A stretch of DNA of 64,000 nucleotides from Clostridium lundense DSM 17049 (GTDB lineage: Bacteria > Bacillota > Clostridia > Clostridiales > Clostridiaceae), in the NCBI RefSeq assembly GCF_000619945.1, contig NZ_JHVC01000002.1, positions 372,001-436,000 on the forward strand, written 5' to 3'. The notes under the pieces are model-generated. The model saw nothing but the letters and a program-made list of their open reading frames with translations, made no database searches and had not been told where the DNA came from. The translations under genes and the position numbers were made by a program. Positions 1 through 7,509 of this stretch are shown here, piece after piece (the first letter of the stretch is position 1; each line of letters opens with the position of its first letter).

Positions 1-7
1 ATGTGAA

Positions 8-1234
8 ATGTTAAAAAGAAATGAAGAAGAACTTCGGTATTTCCCAGTAGAGGCAATTTTACTTATAATAAATGAATATAGTAAAATTATATCCAAAGAT
101 AAAAACATTCTAAAGGAAGAAGGAGTACCTTTTTTATGTTTTTATTTAAAAAAATCTAATTTAGATAAGATAATAGAACTAAATCTAAAAAATAAAAGTT
201 ATTTAGATAGATTTATAGAAGTTGAAAATAAAAAATTTATTAAAGCACAAAAAAGAGGACTAGCATGCCATTGGATGGCAGCTAATGTTGGGACTTTGGG
301 CATTTACTCCATACTACAATCTATAATATGTAGAAATTCTAATCTCGTTAGAATACCAGAGGATTGCATAGATTTAATCATAAAACTTTTAAAACCTTTA
401 AAGGATATAGAAATAAGTTATGAAGAAAACATATACTTTGGAAAAGACTTATTAAAAAATATTTGTATAGTGAATTTTCCTAGTTCAAATTTGGAACTTA
501 ATAAGTGTATGTCTATAGAAGCAGATTGTAGAGTGTTTTGGGGGGGAGAAGAGGCTCTAAATTCTATAAGAAGTTTACCTCAAAGGACTAATTGTAAGGA
601 CATAATATTCGGACCTAAGTATTCCTTTGCAGTATTTGATAAAGATGCTATAGAAAGTATACAGTTAGAAAAGTATCTTGAAAATTTAGTTATAGATATA
701 ATAGCCTTCAATCAAAAGGCATGTTCTTCTCCTCATGTATTATTTCTAGAAAAAAGTTCTATATCTATAGAAGAAGTAACTCAAAGACTTATAAAAGTTT
801 TTAAAAAAGTTACTAAAAGATATGAAGTAAATTTTTTAGGAGAAAGAACAGTGGCAGATATAATAAATAAAAGGGGAGAATATGCTTTAAGCTTAGATAA
901 AATGCTTCATTGCAGCAAAGGATTTGAATACACTATTTTAATAGATAATGAATTTAAATTAGAAGAACCCATAGGAGGAAGAACTATATTTTTAAAAGAA
1001 GTAGATGATGTATTTGAAGTTGAAAAACTTATTACTTCAAGAGTTCAAACTGTTGGTATAGCTTTTAAAAATGAAGATAGAGCAATAAATTTTGCAGAGA
1101 AAGTTACTAAAATAGGGGTAGATAGAGTAGTAAAGGTAGGATATATGAATCTTTATGATTCTCCTTGGGACGGAAGTTTTGTAATTAGTGATATGGTTAG
1201 ATGGTGTTCTCTAAATATTAATGGAATGATTTAA
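8..1234 (+). CDS. LuxC-family acyl-CoA reductase, probably 5'-truncated by the window
   Basis: Probable NADPH-dependent reductase turning acyl-CoA (or an acyl-enzyme) into a fatty aldehyde. The 408 residues visible match the LuxC family in the nucleotide-binding stretch near residues 85-125 and in the QKACSSP motif near residue 240, whose Cys fits the LuxC acyl-accepting cysteine. LuxC proteins are usually about 480 residues and the frame is still open upstream of this ATG to base 2, so the true start is probably outside the window. No LuxE-like synthetase is visible. The next gene is a MaoC-type hydratase, which suggests a role in CoA-thioester metabolism rather than luminescence. Family assignment is firm; substrate unknown. 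Confidence 0.85.
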   Translation: MLKRNEEELRYFPVEAILLIINEYSKIISKDKNILKEEGVPFLCFYLKKSNLDKIIELNLKNKSYLDRFIEVENKKFIKAQKRGLACHWMAANVGTLGIYSILQSIICRNSNLVRIPEDCIDLIIKLLKPLKDIEISYEENIYFGKDLLKNICIVNFPSSNLELNKCMSIEADCRVFWGGEEALNSIRSLPQRTNCKDIIFGPKYSFAVFDKDAIESIQLEKYLENLVIDIIAFNQKACSSPHVLFLEKSSISIEEVTQRLIKVFKKVTKRYEVNFLGERTVADIINKRGEYALSLDKMLHCSKGFEYTILIDNEFKLEEPIGGRTIFLKEVDDVFEVEKLITSRVQTVGIAFKNEDRAINFAEKVTKIGVDRVVKVGYMNLYDSPWDGSFVISDMVRWCSLNINGMI

Positions 1235-1257
1235 AAAGATTGCGATGCAACTTTTTA

Positions 1258-1545
1258 GATAACAGAGTACAGATTACAGAGAATAGACAAGGAGAATTTT
1301 TCTCCATTAATATTACGAAAAATTTTAAAATAGTTGTTTAAAAAAATAAATTAAAGTATTAATATATTAAATTATATTTCAAATTGAAAAAATAGCTCGT
1401 AGGTTGTAAGATTACCTAATCTTTAGCTTTAATTTAATAGTTACTGTAACATATAGCTATAGTAACATTAAGTTAAAGCTTTTCTATAGCAAAGCAGAAG
1501 AAAAGCCTCATTATATGTGCTCTATACTCTGTTATCTGTGATCTG
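1258..1545. repeat. Heptamer-period inverted element 1 (fills the 350-bp gap before maoC)
   Basis: The left arm at 1258-1292 reads as five 7-base units of the form GANNACA (GATAACA, then GAGTACA, and so on). The right arm at 1522-1545 reads as CTATACT, CTGTTAT, CTGTGAT, CTG, the inverted counterpart. Next to the left arm is a core beginning GGAGAATTTTTCTCC (1291-1331); next to the right arm is a second core, GAAGAAAAGCCTC (1497-1509 region). Between them, 1425-1448 and 1458-1480 form a further imperfect hairpin. This is the longest and most complete member of the family described in the findings. Confidence 0.75.
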
Positions 1546-1584
1546 AAAAAATTGAAAACAATTTTTTAAAATGGGGGTAAAATA

Positions 1585-1998
1585 ATGCCAGATATAAATA
1601 ATTATTATATTGGTCAGTCAGCAGAATATATAAAAGAATTAGGTGAAGAAGAAGTGAATCTTTATGCTAAAGCAACGGGGGACTATAATTATATTCATAT
1701 GGATGAGGAAAGGGCCAAAAGGTCTTTTTTTAAAGGGGGGATTGTCCATGGAATGTTAACAGCAGGTCTTATATCTGCAGTAATAGGCACAAAACTTCCA
1801 GGAGAAGGAAACATATATCTTTCTCAAAGTTTTGAATTTATAAAGTATGTTAGAATTGGAGAAAAGATAAAAGCTAAAGTTACAATTAAAAAAATTGACA
1901 AGAAAAAAAGGATTATTTATTTAGATACAGTGTGTTGCAATAAAAAAGAAGAAATAGTATTGAATGGGGAGGCAAAGGTATATTTATTGCCAAGATAG
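1585..1998 (+). CDS. MaoC-like (R)-specific enoyl-CoA hydratase
   Basis: A 137-residue single hot-dog domain of the MaoC/PhaJ family, hydrating trans-2-enoyl-CoA to (R)-3-hydroxyacyl-CoA or the reverse. The catalytic Asp/His pair is in the motif ATGDYNYIHMD (about residues 30-40), followed by the family GGIVHGML turn. Length is normal for PhaJ-type monomeric-domain enzymes. A GGGGG ribosome binding site precedes the ATG by a few bases. It lies between the acyl-CoA reductase and the sigma-54 activator on the same strand, after a 350-bp repeat-filled gap, so it may have its own promoter. The real substrate, possibly crotonyl-CoA, is inferred. Confidence 0.88.
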   Translation: MPDINNYYIGQSAEYIKELGEEEVNLYAKATGDYNYIHMDEERAKRSFFKGGIVHGMLTAGLISAVIGTKLPGEGNIYLSQSFEFIKYVRIGEKIKAKVTIKKIDKKKRIIYLDTVCCNKKEEIVLNGEAKVYLLPR

Positions 1999-2153
1999 GA
2001 CAATAGAGGTTAAATATTTGGAATTTTTGAAAAAATATTGATATAATTATAATGTGAATTTATAAACAGGTTATGTATAAATTAAAGTATTTCTCAGAGA
2101 TTTTAATAATATTAATTTGGGGGTGCTTCAAAATAGTAAAACGGGAGTCCTTA

Positions 2154-3614
2154 ATGGATTTTGATCTGGTGGAAAATAAAATTATGGAGGGCAATTTTCA
2201 AAAGATTATAACTCAATTAGAAAAAACACGGATACTATGTAGTGAATTAGATGCAGTTATAGAATGTTCTTATGATGGTATATATATTACAGATGGCGAA
2301 GCAAATACTTTAAGACTTAATAAATCCTATGAAAAAATTACTGGACTTACAAGAGAATATATGATTGGTAAAAATATGAGGCATTTAGTTGATGAAGGTG
2401 TTATATCGAAATCTGGAACCTTATTAGTATTAAAACATAAAAAACCAATTACCATTGAGCAAACTTTTAAAACTGGAAAAAAAGTATTAGTATCAAGTAG
2501 CCCTATATTTGATAAGAAAGGTAACATAACTATGGTTGTTACTAATGTAAGAGATGTTACCCAACTTTATGAACTAAAGGAACAATTAGCAAAAAATGAA
2601 GAATTGACAAAAAAATATTATTCGGAAATTGAGGCTATGAGAAATCAGTTATTAAGTTCTTCTGATATAATAGCTCAGGACAAGCATATGTTAGATACTT
2701 TAAGAATGGCTAAAAGGGTAGCAAATGTTGATACTACAGTACTTTTGTTAGGAGAAACAGGAGTAGGAAAAGAAGAAGTAGCAAAATATGTACATAAGAA
2801 TAGCAAAAGGTGCAATAAACAATTTATAAAGGTAAACTGTGGTGCTATACCAGAAAATTTAATTGAAAGTGAATTGTTTGGATATGATAAGGGAGCCTTT
2901 ACTGGAGCGAATAAAGAAGGTAAGATGGGGCTTTTTGAAGTAGCTGATAGGGGAACTATATTTTTAGATGAGGTTGGGGAATTACCATTAGACATGCAGG
3001 TTAAGCTTTTAAGAGTATTGCAGGAGAGAGAAATTGAGAGAATAGGTGGTGTAACCCCTATAAAAATAGATGTTAGAATATTGGCTGCTACTAATAGAAA
3101 TTTAGAAGAAATGGTTTCGAAAAAACTATTTAGAGAGGATTTATACTATCGCTTAAATGTAGTTCCTATTATAATACCACCACTAAGGGAAAGAAAAGAA
3201 GATATAGAGCCATTGTTTCAACATTTTTTAGGAGAACTAAATAAAAAGTATGGATTAAATAAAACATTTGCTCCTTCAGCAGTAGAAGTCATTATACAAT
3301 ATAATTGGCCTGGCAATGTAAGAGAGTTGAAGAATATTGTAGAGAGAGTAGTGATAATGAGCAATAGTGATACTGTATTAAGAAGTGATTTACCAATAAA
3401 AAATAATTTCAATTCATTAGATATACAAATAGATGATAGTGATGAAAAAGTAAACTTAAAGGAACTAGTAGAAAAGCTGGAATTACAGTTTATCAGCAAA
3501 GCTTTTGAAAAATATGGAAATGTCAGGGACGCTGCTAAATATCTTGGTATAGATGCATCTACCTTTGTAAGAAAGAGAAAAAAATATTGCGGAAAATATA
3601 TGTTGCAAAAGTAA
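2154..3614 (+). CDS. Sigma-54-dependent activator with PAS domain
   Basis: Enhancer-binding protein for RNA polymerase with sigma-54. Order: N-terminal PAS sensor (about residues 25-145), AAA+ domain with Walker A GETGVGKE near residue 200 and the sigma-54-contacting GAFTGAN loop near 247, and a C-terminal Fis-type helix-turn-helix ending in VRKRKKY. I chose the ATG at 2154 (486 residues) because GGGAG lies 6 bases upstream and PAS homology begins after it; an in-frame upstream ATG at 2073 has no such site. It sits directly before a perfect -24/-12 promoter that drives abfD, so it most likely activates that operon in response to a small ligand. The ligand is not known. Confidence 0.92.
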   Translation: MDFDLVENKIMEGNFQKIITQLEKTRILCSELDAVIECSYDGIYITDGEANTLRLNKSYEKITGLTREYMIGKNMRHLVDEGVISKSGTLLVLKHKKPITIEQTFKTGKKVLVSSSPIFDKKGNITMVVTNVRDVTQLYELKEQLAKNEELTKKYYSEIEAMRNQLLSSSDIIAQDKHMLDTLRMAKRVANVDTTVLLLGETGVGKEEVAKYVHKNSKRCNKQFIKVNCGAIPENLIESELFGYDKGAFTGANKEGKMGLFEVADRGTIFLDEVGELPLDMQVKLLRVLQEREIERIGGVTPIKIDVRILAATNRNLEEMVSKKLFREDLYYRLNVVPIIIPPLRERKEDIEPLFQHFLGELNKKYGLNKTFAPSAVEVIIQYNWPGNVRELKNIVERVVIMSNSDTVLRSDLPIKNNFNSLDIQIDDSDEKVNLKELVEKLELQFISKAFEKYGNVRDAAKYLGIDASTFVRKRKKYCGKYMLQK

Positions 3615-3634
3615 AATTTGTTGCATTATTGCAA
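3601..3634. promoter_or_regulatory. Candidate activator binding sites (TGTTGCA motifs)
   Basis: TGTTGCA occurs at 3601-3607, 3619-3625 and again at 3708-3714, and TTGCATTATTGCAA at 3621-3634 is a perfect palindrome with a 4-base centre. The sites lie about 120-230 bases upstream of the -24/-12 promoter, the usual distance for an enhancer-binding protein. Binding is inferred only. Confidence 0.4.
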
Positions 3635-3699
3635 AATCAAATATTTTGGGGCAATTTACTATAAGATTATTAAGAATAAAAGGTTTACAATTACTTAAA

Positions 3700-3740
3700 G
3701 TAAAATCTGTTGCATAAAATCAACAGATTTTACTTTTTTT
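3700..3740 (+). terminator. Intrinsic terminator after the sigma-54 activator
   Basis: Perfect 13-bp inverted repeat, GTAAAATCTGTTG at 3700-3712 and its complement at 3721-3733, loop of 8, followed by seven T. Confidence 0.88.
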
Positions 3741-3832
3741 ATTATAACAAATTAAATTAACAGATTTGAGAGTAGTCTTTAAGGCCAATGATTTTCAATG
3801 CTTTTAAAAAAATTTATTTTTTAGTATATATA

Positions 3833-3848
3833 TGGCACAGTAATTGCT
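3833..3848 (+). promoter_or_regulatory. Sigma-54 (-24/-12) promoter for the abf operon
   Basis: TGGCAC-N5-TTGCT is an exact match to the sigma-54 consensus; GG at 3834-3835 and GC at 3846-3847 are separated by exactly 10 bases. It is 68 bases upstream of the abfD start and follows the gene for a sigma-54 activator. Confidence 0.9.
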
Positions 3849-3915
3849 TCATATATAAGCGTAGATAAAAAATAAAATACAAATACATTTAAATATGAAA
3901 GGGAGATGGTCTTAA

Positions 3916-5370
3916 ATGGCATTAATGACAGGAGAACAGTATGTAGAAAGTCTTCGTAAACTTAATTTAAAGGTGTATATGTTTGGTAAAAAAGTGGAGA
4001 ATCCAGTAGACAACCCTGTAATTCGCCCATCAATGAATTCAGTAAAAATGACTTATGATTTAGCTCAGATGGCTGAATATGAAGATTTAATGACAACTAC
4101 TTCTAATTTAACTGGAGAAAAAATTAATCGTTTCTGTCACATTCATCAGAGTACAGAGGATCTTATTAAAAAGGTAAAAATGCAAAGATTATGTGGACAG
4201 AAAACAGCAGCATGTTTCCAAAGATGTGTAGGTATGGATGCTTTTAATGCTGAATACAGTACTACATACGAGATAGATAAGGCGTATGAAACAAACTATC
4301 ATGAAAAGTTTAAAAAGTATTTAGAGTATGTACAAAAAAATGATTTAGTAGTAGATGGTGCTATGACAGACCCTAAGGGAGATAGAGGACTATCACCAAG
4401 TAAGCAGGCAGACCCTGATCTTTATTTAAGAGTTGTAGAAAGAAGACCAGATGGAGTTGTAGTTAGAGGAGCTAAAGCTCACCAGACAGGTATTTGTAAT
4501 TCTCATGAAGTTTTAGTTATGCCAACAATAGCTATGAGACCAGAAGATAAGGATTATGCAATTTCATTTTCTATTCCAACAGATACTGAAGGAGTATTTA
4601 TGATTCTTGGAAGACAGTCTTGTGATACTAGAAAGCTTGAAGAAGGTGCAGATATAGATGTAGGAAATAAAAACTTTGGTGGAGTAGAAGCTTTAACAAT
4701 ATTTGATAATGTATTTGTACCAAATGAAAGAATTTTCTTAAATGGAGAAACTGAATTTGCTGGTATGTTAGTTGAAAGATTTGCTGGATACCATAGACAA
4801 AGTTATGGTGGATGTAAAGTTGGAGTTGGTGATGTTCTTATAGGAGCTGCTGCAGTAGCCGCTGATTATAATGGAGCAGCTAAGGCATCACATCTTAAAG
4901 ATAAACTAATAGAAATGACCCACTTAAATGAAACATTATATGCTTGTGGAATTGCTTGTTCCGCTGAAGGATATAAGACTGAATCAGGTAACTATATAAT
5001 AGATTTATTGCTTGCTAATGTCTGTAAGCAGAACGTTACAAGATTCCCATATGAGATAGCAAGACTTGCAGAAGATATAGCTGGTGGAATAATGGTTACT
5101 ATGCCATCTGAAAAAGACTTTAGAGATGAAAAGCTAGGAGCATATGTTGAAAAATATTTAAAGGGTGTTGCATCTGTACCAACAGAAAATCGTATGAGAA
5201 TATTAAGACTTATAGAAAATATAACTTTAGGAACTGCAGCAGTAGGATACAGAACAGAATCAATGCATGGTGCAGGCTCACCACAAGCTCAGAGAATTAT
5301 GATTGCAAGACAAGGAAATTTAGCTCATAAGAAAGCATTAGCAAAAGCTATTGCAAGAATACAAGAATAA
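3916..5370 (+). CDS. abfD: 4-hydroxybutyryl-CoA dehydratase / vinylacetyl-CoA isomerase
   Basis: FAD and [4Fe-4S] enzyme of the 4-hydroxybutyrate pathway; it dehydrates 4-hydroxybutyryl-CoA to crotonyl-CoA by a radical mechanism and isomerises vinylacetyl-CoA. At 484 residues it is full length. The cluster ligands known from C. aminobutyricum (Cys99, Cys103, His292, Cys299) are present here one position later, as C100, C104, H293 and C300. The GGGAG ribosome site lies just upstream and the sigma-54 promoter 68 bases before the start. First gene of the operon with the NifU-like protein, CGGC protein, abfT and perhaps the permease. Identification is very secure. Confidence 0.97.
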   Translation: MALMTGEQYVESLRKLNLKVYMFGKKVENPVDNPVIRPSMNSVKMTYDLAQMAEYEDLMTTTSNLTGEKINRFCHIHQSTEDLIKKVKMQRLCGQKTAACFQRCVGMDAFNAEYSTTYEIDKAYETNYHEKFKKYLEYVQKNDLVVDGAMTDPKGDRGLSPSKQADPDLYLRVVERRPDGVVVRGAKAHQTGICNSHEVLVMPTIAMRPEDKDYAISFSIPTDTEGVFMILGRQSCDTRKLEEGADIDVGNKNFGGVEALTIFDNVFVPNERIFLNGETEFAGMLVERFAGYHRQSYGGCKVGVGDVLIGAAAVAADYNGAAKASHLKDKLIEMTHLNETLYACGIACSAEGYKTESGNYIIDLLLANVCKQNVTRFPYEIARLAEDIAGGIMVTMPSEKDFRDEKLGAYVEKYLKGVASVPTENRMRILRLIENITLGTAAVGYRTESMHGAGSPQAQRIMIARQGNLAHKKALAKAIARIQE

Positions 5371-5384
5371 TTAATTATAAATGG

Positions 5385-5527
5385 ACAGATTATAGAGTAA
5401 AGAGCATAGATAATGAAGATTTTATTCTGCCGCTCTACAGAAAATCTCTAAATTTAAATTTTTCGTAGTTTACGGAGAAAAATTATCCTAATCTGTGATC
5501 TGTGATCTGTCCTCTATACTCTGTAAA
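5385..5527. repeat. Heptamer-period inverted element 2, inside the abf operon
   Basis: Left arm 5385-5412 (ACAGATT, ATAGAGT, AAAGAGC, ATAGATA) and right arm 5493-5527 (CTGTGAT twice, CTGTCCT, CTATACT, CTGTAAA). Between them at 5450-5488 is the same core as in element 1 but in reverse orientation; on the minus strand it begins GGATAATTTTTCTCC. It lies between abfD and the NifU-like gene and would be transcribed with them. Confidence 0.72.
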
Positions 5528-5545
5528 AAAGGGGTGATTACAACA

Positions 5546-5833
5546 ATGATTAAGGAAATAGAAAATGTAATAGATAGCGAAATTAGACCTTACCTTAAAG
5601 AACATTATGGTGATATAGAATTATTAGGTGTAAAGGACGGGGTTGTTGAAATAAAATTGATAGGTCAATGTAGTGGTTGTCCATCTGCTAAATATACTGT
5701 AGAAGATGTAATAGAAAGTAACTTAAAAGAAAAAATCCCTGGAATAAAAAAAGTTATTTTGGTAAATGAAGTTAGCCAAGAGTTGCTAGATATGGCTAGG
5801 AAAATATTAAATGGAAATATGCAGGTAGTGTAA
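5546..5833 (+). CDS. NifU C-terminal-domain iron-sulfur scaffold protein
   Basis: A stand-alone Nfu domain of about 95 residues. The motif GQCSGCPSAKYTVED has the CxxC pair that holds a transient [4Fe-4S] cluster for delivery to apo-enzymes. I start it at the ATG at 5546, which has GGGGTGA 8 bases upstream; the longer reading frame from 5495 begins inside repeat element 2 and is not family-like. It overlaps the next gene by one base (TAATG). Position between two genes of the 4-hydroxybutyrate pathway, one of which encodes a [4Fe-4S] enzyme, suggests it matures AbfD; that is inference. Confidence 0.85.
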   Translation: MIKEIENVIDSEIRPYLKEHYGDIELLGVKDGVVEIKLIGQCSGCPSAKYTVEDVIESNLKEKIPGIKKVILVNEVSQELLDMARKILNGNMQVV

Positions 5834-6108
5834 TGAGAATAGGTATAAAGTATTGTGGTGGTTGCAACCCTAGATATGATAGAAAAGACATTATTGAGAA
5901 ATTAAAAAGTGAGTATAGCGATTTAATTGTAGAGTTAGTGAAAGAAAAAGAGATTTATGATTTAGTAATAATTTTATGTGGATGTACTAGTTGTTGTGTT
6001 AATCACCAAAACTTAAATGGAAAGTACGGGAAAGTAATTGCTTCAAATGATAAGGACTATGGCGAAATTTTAAAGATAATAAATAAAATAAAGGAATCAG
6101 AATTTTAA
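5833..6108 (+). CDS. Small conserved protein with CGGCNPRYDR motif
   Basis: A 91-residue cytoplasmic protein without a recognised domain. Visible features: CGGCNPRYDR near the N-terminus, a second Cys cluster CGCTSCC around residues 50-56, and a short basic C-terminal helix. Five or more Cys in a small protein suggest metal or cluster binding or thiol chemistry. It is translationally coupled to the NifU-like gene (one-base overlap) and 13 bases upstream of abfT. I recall similar small proteins beside CoA-transferase genes in other clostridia but cannot name a function. Confidence 0.75.
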   Translation: MRIGIKYCGGCNPRYDRKDIIEKLKSEYSDLIVELVKEKEIYDLVIILCGCTSCCVNHQNLNGKYGKVIASNDKDYGEILKIINKIKESEF

Positions 6109-6121
6109 GGGGGAAATTTAA

Positions 6122-7420
6122 TTGAATTGTGAGGAGATCTATAGAAGTAAAGTTATTTCAGTAAAAGAAGCCGCTAAAAAAGTAAAATCTGGGGACAGAG
6201 TTGTTTTAGGGCATGCAGTTGGAGAACCAGCTGCAGTTATTGAAGAAATGGTAGAAAATAAAGAAAACTACAGAGATGTAGAAATAGTTCATATGGTTGC
6301 TATGGGAAAAGGGGGATATGCGCAACCAGGTATGGAAAAACATTTTAGACATAATTCCATATTTGTTGGAGGTACTACAAGGGATGCTGTAAGCTCAGGA
6401 AGAGGAGATTTTACACCATGCTTTTTTTCAGATGTACCTAGATTATTTAGAGAAAACTTACCTGTAGATGTTGCTTTAATCCAAGTTACTCCACCAGATG
6501 AACATGGATATTGCAGCTATGGCGTATCAAATGATTATACTAAACCAGCGGCAGAATGTGCAAAGCTAGTAATAGCAGAAATAAATAATCAGATGCCAAG
6601 AACTATGGGAGATTGCTTTATTCATATTTCTGATATTGATTATGTAGTTGAAAGTTCACATCCAATAATAGAACTTAAGCCAGCTAGAATAGGTGATGTG
6701 GAAAGAGCCATTGGTGAAAATTGTGCATCTTTAATAGAAGATGAATCTACACTTCAATTAGGTATAGGGGCTATTCCAGATGCAGTGTTATTATTTTTGA
6801 AAGATAAAAAAGATTTGGGGATCCACTCAGAAATGATATCTGATGGTGTGGTACAATTGGTAGAATCCGGAGTCATAACTAATAAGGCTAAAACTTTTCA
6901 TCCAGGAAAAATTGTTGTTACTTTCTTGATGGGAACAAAGAAACTTTATGATTTTGCTCATAATAATCCTATGTTAGAAATGTATCCTGTAGACTATGTA
7001 AACGATCCAACAGTAATAATGAAAAATAGCAAAATGATTTCAATAAATTCATGTGTTCAAGTAGACTTAATGGGACAAGTTGCATCTGAAAGTGTAGGAC
7101 TAAAACAGATTAGTGGAGTTGGAGGACAAGTGGATTTTGTAAGAGGATCCAATATGTGCAAAGATGGAAAATCAATTATGGCTATGCCATCTACTGCAGC
7201 AAAGGGCAAGGTATCAAAAATAGTTCCATTACTTGATGAAGGTGCTGCTGTAACTACATCAAGAAATGATGTTGATTATGTGGTTACAGAATTTGGTATT
7301 GCTCATCTTAAAGGAAAAACTTTAAGACAAAGAGCTAAAGCGTTAATAAATATAGCACATCCTGATTTCAGAGAAGGGTTAATAGAAGAGTATGAAAAGA
7401 GATTTCATGATAAATTTTAA
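6122..7420 (+). CDS. abfT: 4-hydroxybutyrate CoA-transferase
   Basis: Family I CoA-transferase moving CoA from acetyl-CoA or butyryl-CoA to 4-hydroxybutyrate, making the substrate for AbfD. The 432-residue length is normal. The catalytic glutamate is E237 in the motif GIHSEMISDG, matching Glu238 of the C. aminobutyricum enzyme. The start codon is TTG at 6122 with a GGGGGA site 8 bases upstream. It follows the CGGC protein closely and precedes a permease. No 4-hydroxybutyrate or succinate-semialdehyde dehydrogenase is nearby, so the acid is probably imported or made by genes elsewhere. Confidence 0.93.
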   Translation: MNCEEIYRSKVISVKEAAKKVKSGDRVVLGHAVGEPAAVIEEMVENKENYRDVEIVHMVAMGKGGYAQPGMEKHFRHNSIFVGGTTRDAVSSGRGDFTPCFFSDVPRLFRENLPVDVALIQVTPPDEHGYCSYGVSNDYTKPAAECAKLVIAEINNQMPRTMGDCFIHISDIDYVVESSHPIIELKPARIGDVERAIGENCASLIEDESTLQLGIGAIPDAVLLFLKDKKDLGIHSEMISDGVVQLVESGVITNKAKTFHPGKIVVTFLMGTKKLYDFAHNNPMLEMYPVDYVNDPTVIMKNSKMISINSCVQVDLMGQVASESVGLKQISGVGGQVDFVRGSNMCKDGKSIMAMPSTAAKGKVSKIVPLLDEGAAVTTSRNDVDYVVTEFGIAHLKGKTLRQRAKALINIAHPDFREGLIEEYEKRFHDKF

Positions 7421-7509
7421 TGTGAAGTAATGATTAATATAGTTTATAAACTAGGTTATCAATTATTAAAATAAAGTATTTAAATTTAATAAAATGAGGA
7501 GGAAAACTT

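Noticed and set aside
3621..3634. TTGCATTATTGCAA considered as a terminator
   Set aside because: The stem is only five bases with no T-run; better kept as a candidate activator site.
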